Part shown: one piece after another, positions 9,114 to 17,623 of the stretch
How the letters are laid out: every line of letters begins with the position of its first letter
How positions within the stretch are numbered: position 1 is the first letter of the stretch
Assembly: GCA_009663185.1 (NCBI GenBank)
Contig: VJZX01000002.1
Location: forward strand, 1 to 64,000
Source: Isoptericola halalbus
GTDB taxonomy: Bacteria; Actinomycetota; Actinomycetes; Actinomycetales; Cellulomonadaceae
Length of the DNA stretch: 64,000 nucleotides
Direction of reading: 5' to 3'
Made by a program: the position numbers and the translations under genes
Notes under the pieces: model-generated
Seen by the model: the letters and a program-made list of their open reading frames with translations, nothing else
What the model was told of the DNA's origin: nothing
Databases searched by the model: none

Positions 9114-9140
9114 AATTGGCTATGGATCACAAGACCAATC
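9114..9140. promoter_or_regulatory. Candidate MocR/YczR operator
   Basis: The 61-bp divergent intergenic region contains an inverted pair, ATTGG (9115-9119) and CCAAT (9135-9139), separated by 15 bp. MocR operators are typically short repeats of this kind. Assignment is by pattern only. Confidence 0.4.
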
Positions 9141-9158
9141 GGCGCGCAGGATCGGGAC

Positions 9159-10049
9159 ATGAGCCCCACCCGTCGCGTCCTGCAGCTTCTGATCGGACTC
9201 CTCGCATTCGCCTGGTCCATGGCGATGCTCCTGCACGCCGGGATGGGCGGAATGCCGTGGGACGTGCTGCACCAGGGCATCGTCCGCACGACAGGTCTGC
9301 CGTTCGGCGCTGTCGTCGCCGCCACGTCCGCGCTCGTGCTGCTCGCGTGGATCCCGCTGCGGCAGCGCCCGGGCGCCGGGACGATCGCCAACGTCGTCGT
9401 CATCGCAGCGGCGATCGAGCCGTCGCTCGGCGCACTCGAGCTCCTGCTGCCGGACCCCTCTGTGGCGACCCGCGTCGCCCTCGCGCTCGGCGCCATCGTG
9501 ATCAACGGCGTCGCCACCGCGGCCTATGTGGGCGTGCGGCTGGGCCCCGGCCCGCGCGACGGCCTGCTCACGGGTCTCGTCGCGCGCACCGGGTGGTCGG
9601 TGCGGCTGGTCAAGACGCTGATCGAGCTCGCGGTGGTGCTCGCCGGCTGGGCGCTCGGCGGGACGCTGGGCTGGGCGACGCTCGCGTACGCGTTCGGCGT
9701 CGGCCCGGTCGTGCAGGCGTCGGTCCGCCGGCTCGCGCCGTCGGGGATCGGCGACACGCCGCCCGGCACCGGGACCGGAGGTGTGGGGGATCGCCGGCGC
9801 GAGGCCGAGCGTGTGGCCGAGCGCGTGGCCGAGCGCGAGGACGGGCCGCGTCGTCGGATCGAGGCGCGGTCTGAACAGATCGCCCGTGCGATGGCGATGC
9901 TCGGGCCCGACCCGCGGCGGCCGGCGTCGACACCGACCCCCGCGCCCGTGGTCGAGCACGACGCCGACCTGAGCGAGCCGCCCGCACGCCGGTCCGAGCC
10001 GCTCGTCCGCGCGGGCGCCGCCCCCGGGGAGCACAATCAGGGAGCATGA
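9159..10049 (+). CDS. YczE-like membrane protein with long charged C-terminal tail
   Basis: Residues 1-205 match the YczE type: about five to six transmembrane helices with the conserved opening [28 protein letters not shown] and a later GPRDGLL motif. Homologues as I know them are about 200-220 residues. Here an extra tail of about 90 residues is hydrophilic and rich in Arg/Glu/Pro ([17 protein letters not shown]), probably cytoplasmic. It is divergent from the MocR regulator, and its stop overlaps the arcA start by ATGA. Transport is the usual guess for the family; the substrate is unknown. Confidence 0.75.
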   Translation: MSPTRRVLQLLIGLLAFAWSMAMLLHAGMGGMPWDVLHQGIVRTTGLPFGAVVAATSALVLLAWIPLRQRPGAGTIANVVVIAAAIEPSLGALELLLPDPSVATRVALALGAIVINGVATAAYVGVRLGPGPRDGLLTGLVARTGWSVRLVKTLIELAVVLAGWALGGTLGWATLAYAFGVGPVVQASVRRLAPSGIGDTPPGTGTGGVGDRRREAERVAERVAEREDGPRRRIEARSEQIARAMAMLGPDPRRPASTPTPAPVVEHDADLSEPPARRSEPLVRAGAAPGEHNQGA

Positions 10050-11338
10050 CGCCGCCACCCGCCCCGCCTGCCCGCCCGTCGTCCGCATACGGTGTCCACT
10101 CGGAGGTGGGACGGCTGCGCAAGGTGCTCGTGTGCAGGCCGGGTCTGGCGCACCGCCGGCTGACGCCGACCATCTCGGCCGAGCTGCTGTTCGACGACGT
10201 GCTGTGGGTCGACCGTGCGATGGAGGACCACGCGGCGTTCGTCGACCAGCTGCGCGGCCGCGGTGTCGACGTCGTCGAGCTGCACGAGCTCCTCGCGCAG
10301 ACGATGGAGGTCCCGGGCGCGCGCGACTGGCTCCTCGACCGCAAGATCTCCCCGGAGACCGTGGGCACGGGTCTGGCCGACGCCACGCGCACCTTCCTCG
10401 AGGAGCTGCCCCCGGCGACCCTGGCCGAGTACCTGATCGGCGGGCTGGCGATCGACGACGTGCCCGAGCTCCCACCGGGGTTCCGGGCGCTCGCGGCCTA
10501 CTCGCCGGACGCGCGCGAGTACCTCATGGAGCCGCTGCCCAACACGCTCTTCACGCGCGACACGACGTGCTGGCTCTACGGCGGGCTGACCCTCAACCCG
10601 CTCTACTGGCAGGCCCGTCGCGACGAGACGCTGCTCATGAAGGCGATCTACGAGTTCCACCCGGACTTCACCGGCTCGACGGTCTGGTGGGGCGATCCCG
10701 AGCACGACCACGGCCGGGCCACCTTCGAGGGTGGCGACGTCATGCCCGTGGGCGACGGCGTCGTGCTCATGGGCATGAGCGAGCGCACCTCGCGGCAGGC
10801 CATCACGCAGGTGGCGTCGGCGTTGTTCGCGCGCGGCGTGGCCGACCGGGTGGTCGTCGCGGGCATGCCCCGCCTGCGCGCGGCCATGCACCTCGACACC
10901 GTCATGACGTTCGTCGACGTCGACACCGTGACGGCCTACCCACGCATCCTGGGCTCGATCCACGCGTTCACGCTGCGCCCGGGCGATGGCGGTGGCAATG
11001 GCGATGGCGGTGGGGACGGCGACGGGTCGGTGGCGGTGACCGACGAGGGTGACACGCCCTTCGTCGACGTCGTCGCGCGCGTGATGGGACTCGACCGGCT
11101 GCAGGTCATCGAGACCGGCGGCGACGCCTACGAGTCCGAGCGCCAGCAGTGGGACAGCGGCAACAACGCCGTCGCCGTCGAGCCGGGTGTCGTGTTCACC
11201 TACGACCGCAACACCACGACCAACGACCTGCTGCGCAAGGCCGGTATCGAGGTGCTCGAGATCGCCGGCGCCGAGCTCGGGCGCGGGCGGGGCGGCGGGC
11301 ACTGCCTGACGTGCCCGATCATCCGCGACGCGGTGTGA
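10046..11338 (+). CDS. arcA: Arginine deiminase
   Basis: Hydrolyses arginine to citrulline and ammonia. The 430 residues carry the guanidine-binding segments NTLFTRDTT and [11 protein letters not shown], His/Asp motifs around [11 protein letters not shown], and the catalytic cysteine C420 in [13 protein letters not shown] Gly/Asp-rich low-complexity stretch (about residues 312-328) sits between the His/Asp motif and the C-terminal catalytic loop and is encoded by a short tandem repeat. No arcB, arcC or antiporter gene is adjacent. Instead arcA is translationally coupled to the yczE-like gene. Its 3' end overlaps the convergent acetyltransferase by 20 nt. Confidence 0.93.
   Translation: MTPPPAPPARPSSAYGVHSEVGRLRKVLVCRPGLAHRRLTPTISAELLFDDVLWVDRAMEDHAAFVDQLRGRGVDVVELHELLAQTMEVPGARDWLLDRKISPETVGTGLADATRTFLEELPPATLAEYLIGGLAIDDVPELPPGFRALAAYSPDAREYLMEPLPNTLFTRDTTCWLYGGLTLNPLYWQARRDETLLMKAIYEFHPDFTGSTVWWGDPEHDHGRATFEGGDVMPVGDGVVLMGMSERTSRQAITQVASALFARGVADRVVVAGMPRLRAAMHLDTVMTFVDVDTVTAYPRILGSIHAFTLRPGDGGGNGDGGGDGDGSVAVTDEGDTPFVDVVARVMGLDRLQVIETGGDAYESERQQWDSGNNAVAVEPGVVFTYDRNTTTNDLLRKAGIEVLEIAGAELGRGRGGGHCLTCPIIRDAV
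10982..11026 (+). repeat. 18-nt tandem repeat inside arcA
   Basis: Two and a half copies of an 18-nt unit (10982-10999, 11000-11017, partial to 11026) built on GGCGATGGCGGTGG. They encode an in-frame Gly/Asp/Asn linker, so copy-number change would not shift the frame. Confidence 0.7.
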
Positions 11339-11792
11339 GGGATCGCGACATCGAAGGCGTCTTCTTGAAGAACGTCGCGGAGTCGGTATAGCCGAGGGTG
11401 CGGTAGAAATCACCGGCGCGACGACTCGCGAGGGCTACGTAGGCCGCCCCCCGGTGCGCAGCCCACTCCTCGGCGTGAACCATGAGAGCCGCGCCGATCC
11501 CCGAGCGTCGACGCGCCGGGTCGACCATGACCTCCTCGACCCAGCACACGGGTCCGTTGGCGAGGAACGTCAGGTGCGTGCGCGCGAGCAGGTAGCCGAC
11601 GACGCCCGCTGACTCGCGGGCTCCGGTCGCGACGGCGACCACCAGGAGGGTGTCGTCATGGTCGACGAGGGTGGGGAACGTGGCGTCGAACGCCGTGCGT
11701 CGAGGGACGAACGACGTCGCGAAGCCCTGGACGAGTGGCCAGAGGGCATCGGCGTCGTCGAGGCGAGCGGGCCGGACGCTCGATGAGGTCAT
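11319..11792 (-). CDS. GNAT-family N-acetyltransferase
   Basis: 157 residues with the GNAT fold. The N-terminal strand is [16 protein letters not shown], and the acetyl-CoA-binding loop [27 protein letters not shown] carries the R/Q-x-x-G-x-G/A signature. The C-terminal segment [16 protein letters not shown] closes the fold. Substrate unknown; the late Phe-rich end is typical of small-molecule acetyltransferases. The ATG at 11792 was preferred to an in-frame upstream codon because TACCGT lies 6 nt before it, suggesting a leaderless mRNA. Convergent with, and overlapping, arcA. Confidence 0.8.
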   Translation of the reverse strand: MTSSSVRPARLDDADALWPLVQGFATSFVPRRTAFDATFPTLVDHDDTLLVVAVATGARESAGVVGYLLARTHLTFLANGPVCWVEEVMVDPARRRSGIGAALMVHAEEWAAHRGAAYVALASRRAGDFYRTLGYTDSATFFKKTPSMSRSLTPRRG

Positions 11793-11798
11793 GACGTC

Positions 11799-11804
11799 AC
11801 GGTA
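11799..11804 (-). promoter_or_regulatory. -10 box for the leaderless GNAT gene
   Basis: TACCGT on the minus strand, 6 nt upstream of the ATG at 11792. Confidence 0.45.
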
Positions 11805-11828
11805 GCGGCCACGACGACGCGTCACCGT

Positions 11829-11894
11829 CCCTTCGAGGTCGTCATCCCTTCCGCCTTCCAGCGGCTTTCCAGAAGGGATGACGCCCTCGAAGGG
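11829..11894. repeat. Long inverted repeat, 23-nt arms with one mismatch
   Basis: Arms 11829-11851 and 11872-11894 pair over 23 bases with a single mismatch (11839/11884), around a 20-nt loop that can itself form a short GC stem. It lies between the aldo/keto reductase (ends 11909) and the acetyltransferase promoter. It could terminate the leftward reductase transcript, but it is longer than the other terminators here and could be a repeat element or protein-binding palindrome. Confidence 0.75.
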
Positions 11895-11908
11895 GAGGGC
11901 GCAGCGGG

Positions 11909-12922
11909 TCAGACCGGGCGGGTCTGCGGGGCGTTCTCGGCCGTCTTGGCCGGGTCGCGATCGACGATGTCACCGAGGACGTCGTCGATCCGCGCCATGA
12001 GCTCGGCGGGGATCTCGATGCCCGAGGCCTTGATGTTCTCGGCCACCTGCTCTGGGCGTGAGGCGCCGACGATCGCCGCGGCGACGTTGTCGTTCTGCAG
12101 CACCCACGCGATGGCGAGCTGCGCCATGGACAGGCCCAGCTCGTCGGCCACCGGACGCAGGCCCTGGACACGCTCGAGCACGTCGTCGCGCATGAAGCGC
12201 TCGATCATGCGGGCGCCGCCGTTCTCGTCGGTGGCGCGCGAGCCCGCCGGCAGCGGCTGGCCCGGTACGTACTTGCCCGTCAGCACGCCCTGGGCGATCG
12301 GTGACCAGACGATCTGCGACAGGCCGCTCTCCAGTGAGGCCGGGACGACCTCGTCCTCGATGACGCGCCACAGCATCGAGTACTGCGGCTGGGAGCTGAT
12401 GAGCTGGACGCCGAGCTCGCTGGCCAGCTTCGCGCCGGCGCGGATCTGGTCCGCGGTCCACTCGCTGACACCGATGTAGAGCGCCTTGCCCTGGCGGACG
12501 ACGTCGGCGAACGCCTGCATCGTCTCCTCGAGGGGCGTCTCGGTGTCGTACCGGTGCGCCTGGTAGAGGTCCACGTAGTCCGTGCCGAGGCGCTTCAGGG
12601 AGCCGTCGATCGACTCCATGATGTGCTTGCGGGACAGGCCGGTGTCGTTGGGGCCGCCCGGACCCGTGGGCCAGTACACCTTCGTGAAGATCTCGAGCGA
12701 CTCGCGGCGCTGCCCCGCGAGGGCGTCGCCGAGGACCTGCTCGGCCTTCGTGTTCGCGTAGACGTCCGCCGTGTCGAAGGAGGTGATGCCCGCGTCGAGC
12801 GCGGCGTGCACGCAGGCGGTGGCGACGTCGTTCTCCACCTGCGAGCCGTGGGTGAGCCAGTTGCCGTAGGTGATCTCGGAGATCTTCAGACCGCTGTTGC
12901 CGAGGTACCGGTAGTTGACCAT
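11909..12922 (-). CDS. Aldo/keto reductase, Kv-beta-like subfamily
   Basis: An NADPH-dependent oxidoreductase of 337 residues with the AKR (beta/alpha)8 barrel. The catalytic tetrad can be placed at D50, Y55 (SFDTADVYAN), K81 (IFTKVYW) and H123 (YQAHRYD). The cofactor-binding C-terminal part includes IVWSPIAQGVLTGKY and AAAIVGASRPEQVAEN. The overall pattern resembles voltage-gated K+ channel beta-subunit-type AKRs (YghZ/AKR6 and relatives), which reduce small aldehydes. The ATG is 6 nt downstream of TAAGGT, a likely leaderless start. Confidence 0.9.
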   Translation of the reverse strand: MVNYRYLGNSGLKISEITYGNWLTHGSQVENDVATACVHAALDAGITSFDTADVYANTKAEQVLGDALAGQRRESLEIFTKVYWPTGPGGPNDTGLSRKHIMESIDGSLKRLGTDYVDLYQAHRYDTETPLEETMQAFADVVRQGKALYIGVSEWTADQIRAGAKLASELGVQLISSQPQYSMLWRVIEDEVVPASLESGLSQIVWSPIAQGVLTGKYVPGQPLPAGSRATDENGGARMIERFMRDDVLERVQGLRPVADELGLSMAQLAIAWVLQNDNVAAAIVGASRPEQVAENIKASGIEIPAELMARIDDVLGDIVDRDPAKTAENAPQTRPV

Positions 12923-12928
12923 GGCGTC

Positions 12929-12934
12929 ACCTTA
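12929..12934 (-). promoter_or_regulatory. -10 box for the leaderless aldo/keto reductase
   Basis: TAAGGT on the minus strand, 6 nt before the ATG at 12922. Confidence 0.5.
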
Positions 12935-13002
12935 CGCGGAACCCTCGGATCGTTTCGAGCGTTTTGCGGCCTCGAGCTCGGCCGGCCTCCCGGGCGACGG
13001 CG

Positions 13003-13635
13003 TCAGGAGGGGTAGCTGCCGTGCTTCTTCGTCGTCGGGCGCGGCAGGCGTGTGCGGCGGATCTGGAACGCGCGCATGACGGCGTACATCGTGGTGCCAC
13101 GCGGCACCTCGCCGAACTTGGCGACCAGGCGCTTCTTGAGCCGGCGCCACATGATGACCGCGTCGACGATCGTCACCAGCACGACGAGGTACAGCGCGAG
13201 CAGCACCAGGATCGCGAGCCCGGGGTTCTGCGTCGCGAAGAGGTTGATGAAGATGAAGACGAACGCGACCGGCAAGAAGAACTCGCCGAGGTTCCAGCGT
13301 GCGTCGACGTAGTCGCGCACGTAGCGCTTGACCGGGCCGCGGTCGCGCAGCGGCATGTGCCTCTCGTCGCCGGTGAGCATGGCCTGCTGCTCGCGCGTGC
13401 GCTGCTCGCGGAGCTTGGCCCTGGCCTCCTGGCGCGCGGCGCGGCGGTCGTTCGGAACGAGCGGTCGCTTGTTCGCTGCCTGTGCGACGTTGCGCTTCGG
13501 CGTCGGGCGGCCCTTGGCGCCGGCCGCCCGGCCGGCCCGTTCGATCTCGGCCGCCGCCTTCACGGCGTCGGAGGAACCATCGGTCGAGGAGCCGGGCTTG
13601 GCTGCCTCGGCGACGTCACGCTTGCGGGAGAACAC
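13003..13635 (-). CDS. DUF3043 membrane protein
   Basis: 210 residues. A charged, Ala/Lys/Arg-rich cytoplasmic N-terminus begins with MFSRKRD and includes the DUF3043-like stretch KGRPTPKRNVAQAANKRPLV. The segment MPLRDRGPVKRYVRDYVDARWNLGEFFLPV precedes two transmembrane helices (about 120-165). The C-terminal tail is basic (RLPRPTTKKHGSYPS). The family is widespread in Actinobacteria and uncharacterised. The GTG start lies 7 nt after TACCCT. It diverges from the M20 peptidase across a 59-bp gap. Confidence 0.85.
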   Translation of the reverse strand: MFSRKRDVAEAAKPGSSTDGSSDAVKAAAEIERAGRAAGAKGRPTPKRNVAQAANKRPLVPNDRRAARQEARAKLREQRTREQQAMLTGDERHMPLRDRGPVKRYVRDYVDARWNLGEFFLPVAFVFIFINLFATQNPGLAILVLLALYLVVLVTIVDAVIMWRRLKKRLVAKFGEVPRGTTMYAVMRAFQIRRTRLPRPTTKKHGSYPS

Positions 13636-13642
13636 GGAACCT

Positions 13643-13648
13643 AGGGTA
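13643..13648 (-). promoter_or_regulatory. -10 box for the leaderless DUF3043 gene
   Basis: TACCCT on the minus strand, 7 nt upstream of the GTG at 13635. Confidence 0.45.
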
Positions 13649-13682
13649 GTCGAGCCGCACGGCCGTCCGGGACGGGCGCAGG

Positions 13683-13688
13683 TAGCGT
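13683..13688 (+). promoter_or_regulatory. -10 box for the leaderless dipeptidase
   Basis: TAGCGT lies 6 nt upstream of the GTG at 13695, back-to-back with the divergent -10 at 13643-13648. Confidence 0.45.
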
Positions 13689-13694
13689 GGGGCC

Positions 13695-15095
13695 GTGACC
13701 GACCAGCTGACGGACGTGGCCGCGCTGCGCGCTCGCGTCGACGAGATCTTCCCCGACCTGCAGGCCGACCTCGCCTCGCTCGTGCGTATCCCGAGCGTCT
13801 CGGCCGCCGCGTTCGACCAGGCGCACGTCGCCGCCAGCGCCGATGCGGTCGCCGCACTGCTGCGCGACGCCGGCCTGCCGGACGTGCGCATCCTCAGCTC
13901 GGTGCGGCCCGACGGCGTGCCCGGCGCGCCCGCGGTCGTCGCCCGCCGACCTGCGCCCGCCGGCGCACCGACCGTGCTCCTTTATGCGCACCACGACGTC
14001 CAGCCCCCGGGCGATGCGGCCACCTGGGACTCCGACCCGTTCGAGCCGGTCCAGGTGGGCGGCCGTCTCTACGGCCGCGGCGCCGCCGACGACAAGGCGG
14101 GCGTGGCCGCCCACCTCGGTGCCCTGCGCACGCTTGCCGCTGCGGGCGATGAGCCGGGCGTCGGTGTGACCCTGTTCATCGAGGGCGAGGAGGAGTCCGG
14201 CTCGCCGAGCTTCCGCCAGTTCCTCGCCGACCACCGTGAGCTGCTCGCGGCCGACGTCATCGTCGTCGCCGACTCGACCAACTGGAGGATCGGCGTGCCG
14301 GCGCTCACGACGTCGCTGCGCGGGCTCGTGGACGGGACGGTCGAGGTCCAGGTGCTGGAGCACGCCGTGCACTCGGGCATGTTCGGCGGCCCCGTGCTCG
14401 ACGCCAACACCCTGCTCGCCCGGCTGATCGCGACGCTGCACGACGACGTGGGCAACGTCGCCGTCGAAGGGCTCGTGCACGGCGCGGAGCCTGAGGTCGA
14501 CTACGGCGAGGCGGACTTCCGCCTCGACTCCTCGCTGCTCGACGGCGCTGCGCTCGCGGGCGAGGGCACGATCTCGGGACGGCTGTGGGCCAAGCCGGCG
14601 CTGAGCGTGATCGGCATCGACGCCACGAGCGTCGCGCACTCCTCCAACACGATCGCGCCCCGTGCGGCCGCCAAGCTCTCGCTGCGCATCGCGCCCGGCC
14701 AGGACCCCCAGGCGGCCCTCAACGCACTGCACGCTCACCTGGAGGCGCACGCGCCGTTCGGTGCGAAGGTCACCTGGCGCCCGGGCGACCAGGGCAAGGC
14801 GTTCCTCGCGCCCGCCGACTCGGCGGCCATGCGCGCGGCGCGGTCGGCGTTCGCGGGCGCGTGGGGCACCGACCCCGTCGACATCGGCGTCGGTGGATCG
14901 ATCCCGTTCATCGCCGACCTGCTCGAGTTCTTCCCCGACGCGGCGGTCCTCGTGACGGGCGTCGAGGACCCGGACTCGCGCGCACACGGGGCAAACGAGT
15001 CGGTGCACCTCGGTGAGCTGCGCAAAGTCGTGCTCGCCGAGGCGCTGCTCCTGCGCCAGATCGCGGCCCTCGCCGCAGAGGGCTGGGCGTCGTAG
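13695..15095 (+). CDS. M20-family zinc dipeptidase
   Basis: A 466-residue metallopeptidase. The metal-binding residues are in LLYAHHDVQPPGD (His and Asp after a strand), GRGAADDKAG, FIEGEEESGS (catalytic Glu-Glu) and DSTNW. A C-terminal metal-ligand His lies in HGANESVHLGEL. The dimerisation domain (about 190-310) is present with TTSLRGLVDGTVEVQ and ARHSSNTI-like segments. Such enzymes cleave dipeptides in the cytosol and are annotated as dipeptidase or CNDP-like. Probably leaderless. Confidence 0.9.
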   Translation: MTDQLTDVAALRARVDEIFPDLQADLASLVRIPSVSAAAFDQAHVAASADAVAALLRDAGLPDVRILSSVRPDGVPGAPAVVARRPAPAGAPTVLLYAHHDVQPPGDAATWDSDPFEPVQVGGRLYGRGAADDKAGVAAHLGALRTLAAAGDEPGVGVTLFIEGEEESGSPSFRQFLADHRELLAADVIVVADSTNWRIGVPALTTSLRGLVDGTVEVQVLEHAVHSGMFGGPVLDANTLLARLIATLHDDVGNVAVEGLVHGAEPEVDYGEADFRLDSSLLDGAALAGEGTISGRLWAKPALSVIGIDATSVAHSSNTIAPRAAAKLSLRIAPGQDPQAALNALHAHLEAHAPFGAKVTWRPGDQGKAFLAPADSAAMRAARSAFAGAWGTDPVDIGVGGSIPFIADLLEFFPDAAVLVTGVEDPDSRAHGANESVHLGELRKVVLAEALLLRQIAALAAEGWAS

Positions 15096-15131
15096 GCCTG
15101 GCGACCTGAGCCGGGCCGGCCCTCGTGGTCC

Positions 15132-15677
15132 TCAGGCGCCCTCGAGATCCCGGTGCGCGATGTCGAGGGCGCGCGCCCACGCGGCGACCTCGTCCGGCAG
15201 GGCCGGGCTGGAGAGCGGGGCGCCCTCGGCCATGAGCGCCACGACGTCGGGAGCGGGCACGCGCGCGCCGTGCGGTCCCAGGAACCTGCCCGCGACGTAG
15301 CCTTTCGCGTAGAGCTCACCCCGGCAGGTGAACGCCTGCTCCAGGAACACGACGCGCTCGTCCCACCCGAGCACTCGCGTCGTGAGCGTGACCTTGTCGC
15401 CGAGCCTGAGCGAGCGCTTGTACCGCATGGTCGACGCCGCGACGACGGGGTACCAGCCGCGCGGGCGCAGGCGACGGAAGCCGTCGATGTCGGCGAGGTA
15501 GTTCGAGCGCCCGACGTCCATCATCTGCAGGTACGCGCCGTTGTTGACGTGCAGGTAGACGTCGAGGTCGCCCGGGTGGACCCGTAGCACCGTCACCGAC
15601 GGGTCGAGGAGCACCTGCCCGGGGACCGGCGTGCGGGGGCGGAGGCTCGCCCAGGCGAGCTGGATCATTCGCGTCAC
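15132..15677 (-). CDS. Hotdog-fold acyl-CoA thioesterase-like protein
   Basis: 181 residues matching the 4-hydroxybenzoyl-CoA thioesterase/THEM6-like group. The active-site region DLDVYLHVNNGAYLQMMDVGRSNYL begins the hotdog helix, followed by strands YPVVAASTMRYKRSLRLGDKVTL and the VFLEQAFTCRGELYAKGYVAGRF hairpin. Expected activity is hydrolysis of an acyl-CoA thioester; the substrate is unknown. The GTG start is 6 nt after TAGCCT. Confidence 0.85.
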   Translation of the reverse strand: MTRMIQLAWASLRPRTPVPGQVLLDPSVTVLRVHPGDLDVYLHVNNGAYLQMMDVGRSNYLADIDGFRRLRPRGWYPVVAASTMRYKRSLRLGDKVTLTTRVLGWDERVVFLEQAFTCRGELYAKGYVAGRFLGPHGARVPAPDVVALMAEGAPLSSPALPDEVAAWARALDIAHRDLEGA

Positions 15678-15683
15678 GGTTGC

Positions 15684-15689
15684 AGGCTA
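15684..15689 (-). promoter_or_regulatory. -10 box for the leaderless thioesterase
   Basis: TAGCCT on the minus strand, 6 nt before the GTG at 15677. Confidence 0.5.
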
Positions 15690-15742
15690 TAGCCAGGACC
15701 GGCGGTATCAGATACTTTGGGCGTGTCGTCGGCCGGCGGCGC

Positions 15743-16342
15743 TCAGAACAGCGGGTCGGGGTCGTACTCCAGCTCGCGGCAGACGGCACGCGCGACCTCG
15801 CGGGACTCCAGCCGCGAGACGAGGTACAAGGCCATGTCGATACCGGCCGAGACCCCTGCCGACGTGACGACGTCGCCGTCGTCCACGAACCGGGCCTCGG
15901 TGTCGATGACGACGCTCGGGTCGAGGTCGGCGAGGTCGTCGTAGTGGTCGTGGTGCGTCGTGGCGGGGCGTCCGGCGAGCAGGCCGGCAGCCGCGAGCAC
16001 GAGCGCGCCCGTGCAGACGCTCGCGATCACCGGCGTCTGGGCCCGGACCTGGCGCAGCCACTCGAGGTGGTCACGGTCGGCGAGCATCCGGCGCGTGCCC
16101 CAGCCACCCGGGTAGACCAGCAGGTGCAGCGGGCCGACGTCGTCGGAGGACCGGGCGGGCACCAGCCGCATGCCGTGCGCCAGCCGCACACCACCGCCGT
16201 CGACCGAGAACGTGCTCACGTGCGGCTTGATGGCGGAGTGCTCGGCCCACGCGGCGAGCACCTCGAACGGCCCGACGACGTCGAGCTCCTCCGCCTCGTC
16301 GAACACGAAGACGCCCACGTGGAGCCCGCCGTCGAGGCTCAT
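15743..16342 (-). CDS. DJ-1/PfpI-family protein, isonitrile hydratase-like
   Basis: 199 residues with the flavodoxin-like DJ-1 fold: VGVFVFDEAEELDVVGPFEVLA at the start, YPGGWGTRRML, and the nucleophile elbow VIASVCTGALVLAAAGLL. The active-site cysteine follows SV and is followed by T, as in isonitrile hydratase (InhA) rather than chaperone DJ-1. There is no AraC DNA-binding tail, so it is not a GlxA-type regulator. It lies leftward between nadA and the thioesterase, 24 nt after the nadA stop. Physiological substrate unknown. Confidence 0.8.
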   Translation of the reverse strand: MSLDGGLHVGVFVFDEAEELDVVGPFEVLAAWAEHSAIKPHVSTFSVDGGGVRLAHGMRLVPARSSDDVGPLHLLVYPGGWGTRRMLADRDHLEWLRQVRAQTPVIASVCTGALVLAAAGLLAGRPATTHHDHYDDLADLDPSVVIDTEARFVDDGDVVTSAGVSAGIDMALYLVSRLESREVARAVCRELEYDPDPLF

Positions 16343-16366
16343 CTGCTCACCGCCCGTCCGTGCCGG

Positions 16367-17584
16367 TCAGATCCCCGGCAGCGCCAGCATCTGGTCGAGA
16401 GCGACGCGCGCCCAGTGCGCGTCGTCGGGGTCGACGACGATCCGGTTGACCACGCGGCCCTCGACGAGGGACTCCATGGCCCACACGAGGTGGGGCAGGT
16501 CGATCCGGTTCATCGTGGAGCAGAAGCACACCGTCGAGTCGAGGTAGTGCACCTGCTTGTCCGGGTGCGCGTTCGCGAGCCGGCGCACCAGGTTGAGCTC
16601 CGTGCCGATCGCCCACGACGACCCCGGGGCCGCTGCGTCGAGCGCCTTGATGATGTACTCGGTCGAGCCGACCATGTCCGCGGCCGTGACGACCTCGTGC
16701 TTGCACTCCGGGTGCACCAGGACGGTGACGCCCGGCACCGCGGCGCGGATCTCGGTGACGTTGCGCTCCGAGAACCGGCCGTGCACCGAGCAGTGCCCGC
16801 GCCACAGGATCATGCGGGCGTCGCGCAGCTGCTGCTCGGTCAGGCCGCCCATCGGCTTGCGCGGGTCGTAGACCACGCAGTCGTCGAGGCTCATGCCGAG
16901 CTGCAGGACGGCGGTGTTCCGCCCCAGGTGCTGGTCAGGCAGGAAGAGCACCTTGCCGGAGTCGGAGCCGCCGGTCGCCGCGTTAGCCCGGTCGAAGGCC
17001 CAGCGGAGTGCGACCTGCGCGTTCGACGACGTGCACACCGTGCCGCCGTGACGACCCGTGAACGCCTTGATCGCCGCCGAGGAGTTCATGTAGGTGACCG
17101 GGACCGTCTCGCCGGCGACGCCGACGTCCTCGAGCACGGCCCACGCCTCCTCGACCTGGGCGATCGCCGCCATGTCCGCCATCGAGCAGCCCGCGGCGAG
17201 GTCGGGCAGGACGACCTGCTGGGAGTCCGAGGTGAGGATGTCCGCGCTCTCGGCCATGAAGTGCACGCCGCAGAAGATCACGAACTCGGCCTCGGGCCGC
17301 GCGGCGGCCTCGCGCGCGAGCTTGAACGAGTCGCCCGTGATGTCCGCGAAGTCGATGACCTCGTCGCGCTGGTAGTGGTGACCGAGGACGAACGCGCGCT
17401 CGCCGAGAGCCGCGCGTGCGGCGCGGGCCCTGTCGACGAGGTCCGGGTCCGACGGCGAGGGGAGCGCCCCCGTGCACTCGACGCCCCGCTCGGACGCGAG
17501 ATCGCGGCCCTGGCCGAGCAGCAGCAGCGCCGAGGGCGCGGGCTCGGCGAACGTGGCGTCGTTCAGCAATGTGGTCACCTGCAC
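16367..17584 (-). CDS. nadA: Quinolinate synthase A
   Basis: A [4Fe-4S] enzyme of NAD biosynthesis that condenses iminoaspartate with dihydroxyacetone phosphate. The 405 residues include LGHHYQRDEVIDFADITGDS near the start and cluster cysteines in PDLAAGCSMAD, VHPECKHEVV and the C-terminal STVCFCSTMNRI. Substrate motifs TYMNSSAAIKA and PDQHLGRNTA are present. No nadB or nadC is adjacent. The neighbourhood instead supplies Fe-S and sulfur-handling proteins (erpA, tusA, a desulfurase homologue), which fits an Fe-S-dependent enzyme. Confidence 0.95.
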   Translation of the reverse strand: MQVTTLLNDATFAEPAPSALLLLGQGRDLASERGVECTGALPSPSDPDLVDRARAARAALGERAFVLGHHYQRDEVIDFADITGDSFKLAREAAARPEAEFVIFCGVHFMAESADILTSDSQQVVLPDLAAGCSMADMAAIAQVEEAWAVLEDVGVAGETVPVTYMNSSAAIKAFTGRHGGTVCTSSNAQVALRWAFDRANAATGGSDSGKVLFLPDQHLGRNTAVLQLGMSLDDCVVYDPRKPMGGLTEQQLRDARMILWRGHCSVHGRFSERNVTEIRAAVPGVTVLVHPECKHEVVTAADMVGSTEYIIKALDAAAPGSSWAIGTELNLVRRLANAHPDKQVHYLDSTVCFCSTMNRIDLPHLVWAMESLVEGRVVNRIVVDPDDAHWARVALDQMLALPGI

Positions 17585-17623
17585 ATGCTGTCACAGCGAG
17601 GCGGATGTGCCACGATCACGTCC

